From Hoplostethus atlanticus (lineage: Eukaryota; Chordata; Actinopteri; Trachichthyiformes; Trachichthyidae): a stretch of 64,000 nt of DNA. Below the pieces are notes generated by a model. It did no database searches. It was not told where the DNA came from and saw only the letters and a list, made by a program, of their open reading frames with translations. Shown one piece after another: positions 25,666 through 36,500 of this stretch. Location of the stretch: NCBI GenBank assembly GCA_034670405.1, contig JAXDDX010000046.1, positions 434,001-498,000 of the forward strand, in the 5' to 3' direction. Within the stretch, counting starts at the first letter, position 1; each line of letters begins with the position of its first letter. Position numbers and translations under genes: made by a program.

Positions 25666-27434
25666 TCAGAAGGGCCTGTTTCTGGAGCGTGTGTTGATCA
25701 GTCCCAGCACGGAGAAAGCACTGGCTGCAGCCGTCACCAAACTGATGGCCCCAATGGCCCGCGTAGCCTGTGGACACAAGGCAAGAACAGAGGCTCATGG
25801 GTGAATCAGCAGTACTAGAGTAGTAGAGATCAGTTTTCAGAAGATGGTGCGTGCAGACAAGCAGATGTCAAGAACGAAAGGAAAGTTCACCCCACAAGAA
25901 TAAAATGCACAGCAGCGATCAGAAAGAAACAATTCATTTGTTTTTTGCCGCTGTGTGTTAAAGCTGCAGTAGGCAACTTTGGCAACATTGGTAAATGGCA
26001 GTGAAACTTGTTGGACTTCAATACCAAGACATCATGTAGCGTGAGAGCCCAGCTTTATCCAGAAGGACCGCTCACTCTCTGCTGTTTTTTTTTAGTTTTT
26101 TTGGAAGTTTCAATTTCAATTTGTCACACCAGACACCAGAATTTCATTTTTATTTCAATTCAAATATGGTGAATCTACAGAGTCTCAATTAGTAGTGATG
26201 TGACTCTCTTCTCTGTTGCAGCCCCACTTTGTGATTTAGGCTGATAAGATGGGTGTATTTTTACATACAAATCTTTAATACTGAAGCTTTTGTGAGTGCT
26301 GGAATTCCTTTGCATGAGGCTTTACAAAATAAGAGGAAGATGTTAGCAAGCAAACGGAGGTTACTCAAGTTGGCAACCACACAGTAATAAAACAGAAATG
26401 TACACATGAAAACAGAGGCGGGATCCAGAGAAGGTGAGAAGAGTGGCAGTACATGTTTGCTGGTAAGACGGTCTACTTTAGAGGTCCTATTCTGTTCTAA
26501 AAGGTATTTGGCTAGTAAAATTGTGAAAGTGTCTGGTGAATTTTGTGGGTTTATCAGCTGCTGTGACCTGTTGACTAAAAAGTTACTGTCTGGGTCTGAT
26601 GACACAGACAGGAAGAGAGAGAAAACAAAAAAAGTGAGAGACCTGCTCGGACACCCCCTCCCCGTAGCGCAGAAGGGTGACAAAGTGCTCGCAGTTACTC
26701 CCCAGCAGGTCATATGACACCTCCTGGCCAATGAGGACTTGAGATCGCTGGATAATTTCACAGATGGGCAGGGGGGTGTGGTTGTCGTCGTACTTGTTGT
26801 TGATGCGGTACGAGTCGCTTCCCACCACCTCCTTCAGCAGCTGCATGCGCACCACCGCCTTCCGGCTGAAGACCGACTTCACACTGGACATGGGGGCCGC
26901 CTGGTTCTCATCTGGGGAAGAAGAGGAAGAGGAGGAGGAGAGGAGATCAGATCAAACCAATTTTCTTCTTCGCAGGGTGTAAAAGGAACAACTTAAATGT
27001 TTTCATCCAGGAACCCAAAGATGAAAACTTTACCAAGGAACCAAGCTAAGAAAATATACAAGCACTCTTGACACGTGGGGGCCCACCAGAAACAGACCCA
27101 AACCCATTTTGGATCCTAACCCCTCAGTTTAATCAACATTGACCTAGAAGACACTGACCTGTGACCAGCCAAACTGGTTGTATTAGTCAAAATGATCAAA
27201 TAAACCAATGAAAAAGAAAAAACTACACAATCGTGTAGCCTGCTGATTCCATGTCAGCCCACTGAGTTATCTGGGCCTAGGAGGCTCCAACTGACCGAGA
27301 GGGGTTAAGTTGATGATGTAACCGTCTCCCAGGTACAGAGCCCAGTGCTGATAGGCTGGTCTGAAGATCTCGATGAGGTCACCAGGTTGGGGGTCGCCAG
27401 GGGGGTCAAGAAGGTCAGGGTCATTAGAGGCCAT
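25666..27434 (-). CDS. PLAAT1-like (HRAS-like suppressor) phospholipase A/acyltransferase, 169 aa
   Basis: Three coding exons (complement): 27296-27434, 26643-26911 and 25666-25767, 510 nt, phases agree. LRAT/NlpC-P60 fold motifs: [25 protein letters not shown] (catalytic His30), [20 protein letters not shown], and [12 protein letters not shown] with nucleophile Cys120. A C-terminal hydrophobic segment (about 137-160, [20 protein letters not shown]) followed by basic residues would anchor it in membranes. PLAATs hydrolyse or transfer phospholipid acyl chains; zebrafish Plaat1 is known for degrading lens organelles. The usual second histidine (VVHL in human PLAAT3) is Asn here (IINL). Length is normal for the family (about 160-170). 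Which fish plaat paralogue this is cannot be decided by eye. The start has an acceptor directly before it (CTCTGTAG|ATGG), implying a non-coding 5' exon. Confidence 0.9.
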
Positions 27435-27562
27435 CTACAGAGAGAGACGAGGCAGAGAAGACGGGAGGATTTACCCGTGGACAGTTTAAAGTCAACACAA
27501 CATATTCACAATCGGAAAAATAAAGTTAAATGTAGATTTTTCCAGATTGATTGCTGGCATAT

Positions 27563-27594
<32 letters not shown>

Positions 27595-27650
27595 TGTATT
27601 TGTATTTGCATTTGCATTTGTATTTGTATTATTATTATTATTATTATTAG
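27563..27650. repeat. (ATT)n with TTTGTA/TTTGCA units
   Basis: Two blocks of ATT trinucleotides flank about six hexamers of the form TTTGTA/TTTGCA. It lies in the 5' intron of the plaat1-like gene. Confidence 0.9.
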
Positions 27651-28309
27651 TTTGACGCTGGAATAACTGTTAATTTGGAAATCTTACATGATGAATTAAA
27701 AGTAATGGTTTTTCAAAATGGATATAGTCTCATACTATTTGGAACGAACATTAAAACTGTTCACAGTCACAGTTTTTAACTCTAGAAACTTCCAGTGCAA
27801 TATCCTTAGGGATGGATTTGATTCTATAAGTGCTGAAATGGCCTTAAACACAAATAAATATCAACCTTTATCCCACTACTGACACTAGTATTCATCAAAC
27901 GTATGGAAAATAGAGCAATAAGAACACACACACACACACACAGACACACTTGCTGAGATGTTTCCCTTTCACGGGCTCACCAGGGTCATGCCCTTTGACC
28001 ATTACACCCATAACAACACACTAATAACAGATCAAAACCTGTTAGTCTACTTACAGTCGAGCTTCCTTGTTGTTTATCCATCCCACATCATGCTTCCACA
28101 AATTCTACAAAGAAAACATCATCCACATTTCTACACATTGTTATTGTCCATCCTGTTGCATCCTGTTGAACTTTAACCTGCGGACAGCTTAGTGATTTTT
28201 TGTCAAATGTTAAGAAATGTGATTGATGTTTGTGGTAATATGACACTCTTTGAGTAGAAGAACTCATTTCCCAGAGAGAGAGAGAATGCTGGATAGTATG
28301 GTACAATGT

Positions 28310-28490
28310 AAAGGGCACACATACATACACACTCAGACAATACACACCAGCTCACACACAGACAATACACACATTAGCTCACACACACACACACACACAC
28401 ACCAGCTCTCACACACACACACACAATACACACACCGGCTCACACACAGACAATACACACCAGCTCACACACAGACAATACACACATCAG
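28310..28490. repeat. CA-rich minisatellite
   Basis: Tandem units of 'cacacacagacaatacacac' followed by 'cagct', interspersed with pure CA runs. The open frames through it are repeat translation only. Confidence 0.9.
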
Positions 28491-29185
28491 CTCTTGTGCC
28501 ACACATGCTGCCACAATAGCACCAACATAATGGGGAACCTGAGAGAAAAATATTTTAAGCCGAGGTTGTTTCAAATGGAAATAATCGTACATAAACTAAA
28601 AAAATGTGAATGTACATCACTGTAATACACCGAAAGCCTCTTAACTCATAAACAGAGATATTGTATGAGTCACCACTGATAACCTAAAAGGATAGTTAAA
28701 CTTTTCTACATTTCAAGACTTTCAGTTCATGCCATAGTGACAGCAGCAGCCCAGGTTAGATCTGAATTACACCTGGATGGGATGAAATCTATATCTTCCT
28801 AGGAGAGCGATGAGAATATCTCATCATTAATGCATGATGCTGAGCCCATGTTGGAAAAGAAGGCCACATATTATTTCACTTTACAGAACAAACTCCATTG
28901 TACCAAGCCTCATGAAAAACAACTATAACAAGCCTATGATAGATAGAAGGATCCTATACAAATATAACACCACAACTATAAACTATATATATATAAATAA
29001 TCGTATAGGAGTATTGTAGTCATAACATAGGAGATAAAATAGAGTGCCACAGACACGCTTCAGGTCCCTATAGTAATATCATAGCAATACTAGAGTGTAT
29101 CTTTCGTTAAAGTAGAGGCGAGTAGAATCAAATTCATGCACGTCAGAAGGTCAAACAGCCAACTGCACACAGGAGCAATACTTAC

Positions 29186-29480
29186 TCAAACACCAGCAGC
29201 TTTTTCTTCCTCACCATTTTAATTCTCCATCATAAATCCGCACATAATAAAATGTATATTTAAAAAAAAACGAAGCCAGCAAGAAAAGAACGAGATTTAT
29301 TCCAGGTTGTCGAGATGACCAGCAATTGAAAAATATCCCTGTAGTTATCCGGCAGTCCTTCCCCACCTCAGGCTGGAGGTCTAGTTAGTTGAAGTGTTTT
29401 CAGTGCGCGATGCTGTGACAGATGAAAACCAACCAGGTCACCGTTTCCTATCTGGCACAGTCCCATTCACAAGCAACCGC
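29186..29480 (-). promoter_or_regulatory. probable non-coding first exon and promoter of the plaat1-like gene
   Basis: A donor GTAAGT (minus strand, exon edge 29186) follows a purine-rich stretch; the coding exon at 27434 starts with an acceptor. The upstream 29400-29480 region is relatively CG-rich. Inference. Confidence 0.35.
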
Positions 29481-29845
29481 GCAGTTCTTCTGAATAAGCA
29501 CTATCGTGGGCTCGCGCACGCAACACACGCGCCCACTGCATTGACTCGTTACATTACAATCAAATGAAGTCGAATTTGTGTGACTGATGGAGTTGGACAA
29601 GTCACTGTTATATTCCTGTTATGGCGTGTCTGTGGTTCTTCATAGTTACCTTATTGTACTTTTTTGGGGTATTTTTTTATGGCATCACTATAATATTTTG
29701 ATCATAAGGACTTATAGTTTTGCTGTGATATTTGTATAGTATCCCTCTAAAATGTATTATGGCATTACTTTAGTCGTATAGTTTGGAAGACAAAGGTATG
29801 TTGTTCTATCTAATCTACCCTGGTAAAAATAAAACACTGGTAGAT

Positions 29846-30085
29846 ATTAGGGTTAGACCGATTTACCAGTTTGCCAATATATGAGCCAATATTGGCCTTT
29901 AATAAAATGTGGGATATCAGTCTCAGTCACTGTTGATATGAGCGGTTCCTCCCTGACCACAGCTATATAACAACAGTCTGTACAACCTGCATTGTAATTG
30001 TCTTTTATTTGCACATTTATTCATTTAATTCTCCAACAATGCTTTTGTAAATGAATTCTTCATTTAAAGGCCCGAGTTTCCCAAA
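29846..30085. repeat. dispersed repeat, copy 1 (related to 38165-38630)
   Basis: Shares 'ggttcctccctgaccacagc' followed by 'tataa/cataa' with the copy in an mfn1 intron, and both continue with similar AT-rich sequence and a 'cccgagtttccc/cccagagtttccc' block. Unknown family. Confidence 0.55.
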
Positions 30086-30850
30086 TATTGAATCGGCATG
30101 GTGGATCACAATGTTTCAATTAGTTTTCAGTGTTTCTATTTTTTTTGTTTGAGAAATGTTGTGTTTTAGTTTTTGACTGTCCATCGATGAGGTGAATGTG
30201 TCCAAAAATGATTCTCCAACTATCTATAGTTGGGGAGTATAGTATAGTTGACTATAGTTAGTCAACTATAATAACCTCGGTTGGCTATTATGAGTCCTGT
30301 CTCACCTACAGTCAATCAAAAGGGGGCCTAAGGGGTTGGATGCATTATTTGCTTATTGATTGGCTGCTGCCCGCCAACCTTGTCGTCACTTGATCCCGCC
30401 CCCTGTCCTGACTGCAGTTTGAAGCTGAGTAAAGCTATTCACAGATAGCAGGAAACCGGAAACTACTTGATTTTGGGTTCAAAATAAAAGCACACTCGGC
30501 CAAGAGGAGATGTAAGGACTACAGAAAAAGTTATATGGCTAAGAAAAATGCTGTGAATTTTGGAAAAGAGAACAACAATTGCATTTTTTATTTACTACAG
30601 ATTCCCATTTGAATATATTTTTTATTTTCACATATAACTCAAACAAGTGAAAACTAGTGTAGCACTATATAGCTTGCCTGCCAGCTGTGAATATTTAGGC
30701 AATTAAGATGCCTAGATTAAAGCAAAGTAGGCCAACACTGAAAACCAGCTATAGCTGATGGTAACTAAGCTGAACACTAATAAATTGAAGCAAACAAAAA
30801 AACAAGTTTAGAAAGGCCACCTCAAAATATAACGATGACAAATAAAATCA
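30086..30850. other. AT-rich intergenic sequence without a supported gene
   Basis: Includes a short imperfect palindrome near 30225-30275 ('gactatagttagtcaactat'). No coding similarity seen. Confidence 0.4.
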
Positions 30851-30859
30851 CCAATAATA

Positions 30860-31365
30860 GCACGACGCATCACCAGGTCGGAGCTGCCCTCCATTGAGGT
30901 CCTCTATCACCAGCGTAGCAGGAAGAAGGCCAGCAAGATCCTTAAGGATCCTTTCCACCCCAGCCACAAGCTGTTCTGCCTGCTGCCCTCAGGCAGACGG
31001 TTCCGTAGCATCCGGACTCGCACCACCAGATTCAAAGACAGTTTTTTCCCACAGGCCATCAGGCTCCTGAACAAACACACCTGAGCCACCCCCCCCCCCC
31101 CACCTAACCCACCCTGAGCCCTCCCCCCACGCACAACAGGCCACTTTACTTCGAGGACACCTTACACTCTGCTACACTTTATAATTTATAACTTTTGTAC
31201 TTTTGTAACTTTGTACTTATATAACTTTGTACTTTTATATTTGTTCTTAGCACTAGCGTAGGGTGCCAGTGAGGCATAAGAATTTCATTGCCAACTTTTG
31301 CTTTTTTTGTGAATGTTTGTGCATATGATAATAAAAACCTTGAACCTTGAACCTTGAACTACATT
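30860..31365 (+). mobile_element. 5'-truncated non-LTR retrotransposon (LINE) 3' end, L2/Rex1-like
   Basis: 30870-31084 encodes the C-terminus of a LINE ORF2: RSELPSIEVLYHQRSRKKAS, then LLPSGRRFRSIRTRTTRFKD and SFFPQAIRLLNKHT, then stop. The LLPSGRRFRSI...FFPQAIRLLN pattern is characteristic of fish L2/CR1-group elements. A 3' UTR and a short tail of tandem AACCTTG units (about 31338-31360) follow. The frame of this short piece is intact, so the insertion is probably not very old. Exact clade uncertain. Confidence 0.8.
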
Positions 31366-31639
31366 CTCAACAAAGGCCATAGAATGAAGTTCAACAAGCA
31401 ATATGCGAAATCTAAATCAAACAATGTAATTCGGTGAAATGGCGTGGCTTATCTGGAAACAAGGGAACTTGAAATAAATGTTTTGCTAGCTAGCAAAATG
31501 CTTCCACAACTTCAAATTGTACAGAAATGTGGAATGGAAAAGCAATCTTTCAGAGGAGCTGTAATTGTCAGCCATCAGCTGGTTTATAAAGGTTACTACC
31601 ACAGGTATGTCAGACGTGCAGTTCGCCAATAAGGCTTTT

Positions 31640-31830
31640 ATTTCTATTTTTGACCGGAAGTCCTGCTTCAATTCCGCCTGACTTGACACGGGTGCCATTG
31701 GCAGGATAACAAATGGAAGGTTAGCAAGGCTGTCAGCAAGTAACCTTTCAACCACGAAGGGAATATTGTCGCCGCCGAACGTTTTTTGTCTGTGTTATGA
31801 AAAGAGGATATTGACTGTCTTACGACCGTG
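31640..31830 (+). promoter_or_regulatory. probable mfn1 promoter and non-coding first exon
   Basis: An ACCGGAAGTC sequence at about 31649-31659 matches the ETS/GABP (NRF-2) consensus frequent in promoters of mitochondrial genes. A donor, ACCGTG|GTAAGG, ends at 31830, and the coding exon is preceded by an acceptor at 32245 (CTGCTACTAG). The exact start is not visible. Confidence 0.5.
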
Positions 31831-32255
31831 GTAAGGAAATAATACTGCTAGGCTAGCCAATGTTAGCTTGCTATCGCGTTGCCTGTATTTTAGCGCAGCT
31901 AGCTTGGTAGCAATAGAAGTCAACATGCTCCCTCTCGTTACAAAACTCATTTTGAAACTTAGCTAAATGAGTCATAGCTAAGGACAATGTGTGTGATAAT
32001 TAAGGTAGCTGAAGTTGATTGTAACACCTGACAACGGATGTTACAACTTAATAAAATGGCTAGTTTCATTTCAAAAATGTGTTTTAGCTCTTAGAATATA
32101 CAATGTCTTTCAAACTGTACCGGGGAAGTTCTTTAACGGCAAGCTCATGATGAAGACCAGCCCGGTGGTAGCATGGCCATGATACTAGCCATAACACTCC
32201 ACCTCTCTAATTGTGTCCGTGGATTTGACCTTTCTCTGCTACTAGATTGGAAACC

Positions 32256-33489
32256 ATGGCCTCAGCCCCTCCACTCAGACGGATGGATTCAGCTCGGGGA
32301 GATTTCTCTCCACTGAAGCATTTTGTTGTGGCCAAGAAGAAGATAAGTGACGTGTTTGAACAGCTACTGCAGTACGTGAAAGAAGGGTCAGAGTTTGTAG
32401 AAGGTGAGAGGCTTTGCTTTGTTTATCATTTGTCAATTGGCCTCTTTCTGTCAAAGGTGGTAGTGTGTTTTTCCAACCTTGTTTGATTGTGTGTTGGACA
32501 GAAACCTGTGAGAATAAAGCTTTGGAGAACATCGCGAGCCAGGACCAAAAGACACAGATTCAGGCATATGCTGACAAACTGGCTGTCATTAAAGAGGTGC
32601 TGGCACGCAGACACATGAAGGTGGCCTTCTTTGGCAGGTAAATGGTTGCCACCCATTCTGGTACATCCACTTTGATTTTGTGGTCTGTTTGAATGAATAT
32701 TGTTTTTAACACGTGTTGTGAGAGTCAATAGAGTTATTATAGAGATTTATAGAGATATTCAGTATATTGGTGCCTCCTTCATGAGAGCAGCTCTTGCTGA
32801 CATAATCTATGTTTGTGCTGTACCGGGTGTGTAAAGTAAACTGGTTTTGCCCATGTTACCATTTAAAATCCATTCTGCATACATGAGTTTGACCTCTGAC
32901 ATCCATCTTTTGAGGTGGAGGATTTTTCTCCTCAATGTCTCCGCCCATCTCCAGTCAGGGGCGTCAACATTATTTAAAAATTTCTGCCTGCTCAGCTCAT
33001 ATTACCACCAAATCTTCTGTATTTTGTCACCCATTGGGGTGGAGTCGGCAGAGCTGAAATTTTCAATTGCTGGAATTATATCTGTAATGTTGAATTTATG
33101 CCCTGTATTGACAGATTTCACCATATTGAAATCATGCAAATATGTTTACATCTAAAAACAAAAGTGATTTAATGTTAAAAAGCGTGAGAAAACCAGTTTG
33201 TGGTTAGGAATGTCACTGTAGGCTGGTTGGTTGAGTTATTTCCACAAAGTTAGAGTTCATTTGGAATAAGAGCAAATTATTAGGCTGCATGTACGAGTTT
33301 TGACTTTTTTGTTTGCCCCTAGGACCAGTAACGGGAAGAGCACAGTGATCAATGCCATGCTGAGGGACAGGGTGCTGCCCAGCGGCATCGGCCACACTAC
33401 CAACTGCTTCCTGAGTGTGGAGGGTACTGATGAAGACAAGGCCTTCCTCATGACCGAGGGCTCTGATGAGGAGAAAAGCATCAAGGTTT

Positions 33490-33545
<56 letters not shown>

Positions 33546-36500
33546 CACACCAGAACCCTAATGGCTAACCCTAATAACCCTATCTGTTGCCATAAAACAG
33601 TTGTCACCCATTTCATTGTTATATTCAGGAAACTAATCTGCAGCGTTGCAACATTTCTCTGTATTGATTAACTGGTCAGCCAGTGTTGAATATGCATGTG
33701 TTTTGATGGTGGTCCAAAGGACAAAGCATAGTAGGCCGGCTTGAAGATATTTGCTGTAGTTGTGGAAATGATGTGACCTGATTAGGTTCCCGCCTCACCC
33801 TAGTAACCGAGTCAAGCTCATATCTTAGATGGACCGCTGTCTGATCTTAATGGTGGCATTAAAAGATAAGCTGTCCTATATGTATTATTGTATTTTATAT
33901 CAATTTAACCTTTTACAAGTTTGTAACCAAGTGCTTTACAGAGCAGTGGCAGGACACAAACAGTGCAATTGAAAAAAACGAGAGGGGGAAAAAGTAGGAG
34001 CACAGTAAATCCCCAAATTCACCAGGCATTTTCCCTAATTTACCTGTCAACTATATCTTGAGGATGGAAAAGGACTTCTGAGTTCCCTGTCGGTAGGGGT
34101 AGGCAATCATTCAATACTATAATTTATTCTTAACAGCCACAGACACAATTTGACAGCATTTGGCCGGTGGCTGGTGTTAATGTCCCACCCTGTTCAGAGC
34201 TGAGCCTTCCAGCATAAAGCAGGATGTTTACTGTGGTGTCAAGTGTCTGAAATAGTTGACTGGTGTATCGGTTACTCCACTCTTCCTCACTTTAACCTGC
34301 TAAACTAGTTGGAGTTGACACAGGGGAGTTGGAGTTGACACTGGGAGTTTGAGTTGACTGAGTTGGCTGACTATGCTCATCTGTGATTGTCATTGTCTTA
34401 ACATATTACCACATTAATCAGTCTAATGTTTTTACATTGTGCAGTCAGGAGTGTGAGTGAAATCAATTGTTACAACTTTTGATGTAATAACTTTCCATTA
34501 ACAACAACTATTAACTTAAAAAAAATTGTGTAATAATCCCGTTAACGTAATAAATTTCCCATTAATGTAATAAGTTACCTAATATCTTTTCTCCTGTTAA
34601 TGTAATAATATATTATTTTTTATGACATTACTGAAAAGGTTGAAATGTTAAGTTTTCAAAAATCAAATAACTGAAAATGTAATAATTGTCACAACTGGTG
34701 CCACATCTGGAAGAATGGGAAGTTAAGAGTTAACATTAACAGCTGTAACATCAACGTTTATCCAACCCTAGACGGTGAACCAGCTGGCCCACGCGCTCCA
34801 CATGGACCAGAGTCTGGACGCCGGCTGCCTGGTCCGTGTCTTCTGGCCAAAGACCAAGTGCGCTCTGCTCCGAGACGACCTGGTGCTCGTAGACAGGTAA
34901 CCGGGCTCCTATGAAGGGCTGGAAAAGTACGGGACAATCAACGTGTTAATTTCCAGGTCTTAAAAAAGTTTAGGAATTACACAAAAAGTCCAGAAAAATA
35001 TTGTTATGTTCCAGTGGATATATGACTCATTTTACGGACCAAAAGTTTCAACTCCAGTCAATCGGGATCGACCGCTGTCCTAAAAAACATCTATCACTTT
35101 TAATGAACAATCTAATTAGACCATAAATTCGGGTCATCTGGGAAAAACAACTGATCTAATCCCTTTTTTGCAAGACAAGTTGAAACGTTAATGATCCTCT
35201 TGGGAAAACTGAGGCATTGCAGGAACAAAGAAAGATAAGATAAGATAAGATAAGATAAGATAAGATAAGATAAGAATAGATAAGAATACAACAGGTAGAA
35301 CATATTTTAGATAAAGATGTAGTGTATACATCATGCTACTGCAGAACTCCACTTGGCTTCCTGCTGTGTCGACAGGCTGCAGGTTAACAAATGTTTGCAG
35401 TTTGCAAGTGTATGAATTTACAGCATGTATTGTATGCAGGGTGAGCAAATGTGCATCATTGGCTCTCCACATTATTAGATTTCTAGAGCAGATGTGCATT
35501 CTACGCTATTCACATAATCAGATTTACAGATTTACAAATTTTAAATGGAGATCTAGCATTCCTGATCAAGTTGCTTTGATTTCTGATTTTCACGTGTGAC
35601 TTGGAGTTAGATCTTTTGTGTTACAAAAATTCCACAACAGATATTTTTCGAAGCCTAGTATCCGCTCTATATTGGTATCCGTGCATCCCTGCGATGGATT
35701 GTAAGGCCTTATTGTGCATGGTGGTGTAAAAATTCACCCAGTGTGTACACATATTTACTAAACACTGGTTAACTGCAGTGTTTTGATTTTGTTTTACTTA
35801 TATAATCCACAGGCCCAATACATTTCACTGTTTAGCCACCGTAGTAGCTTTGTATACTGTAAATCACTGCCATAAGCTCTGGTGACACTAGAACCAGTGT
35901 TACAGATTGCCACCAGAAACTATTCTGAAACTCTTGTTTGTTGGTATAGTGAAATGGGTGGTAGATTTTGTTATATATCAGCCATTGTACATTGTTTTCT
36001 ACCCTTACTGTATTTAATTTTTCATTTAAAAGATTCTCCCCCTGAACCCTCTGTAAAGGTTTGAGTGAGAGGTTGTGCTCAAGTGTGACCTTGAGCATGT
36101 GTTTGACCTCTTGACCTTTCTTTCTTCTTCTTCTTAGCCCCGGGACTGACGTCACGACGCAACTGGACAGCTGGATCGACAAGTTTTGCCTGGATGCTGA
36201 TGTCTTTGTGCTGGTGGCCAACTCTGAATCCACACTTATGAACACGGTAATGCCTCTATATGCTTTTAAGCCCATATCTGACGAATCTCCTCAAGAAATT
36301 TGACCTCACCATGTAAGTCTGGTCAGTGTGGTCATTCCTCATCATGGGTTACATCAACAGTGCTGATAATAAGGCAGGACCTTCATATTCAGAATATCTT
36401 GGATGACTTTGTTTACACACAGATTAATCTGACTAATTGACTCTCCAATCCCAATTTGGAGTAGAGATTGGTGATTGATAGAGATTGCTGTAGAGATTGG

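Noticed and set aside
28250-28519. Thr/His-rich 89-codon ORF
   Set aside because: CA-rich minisatellite translation.
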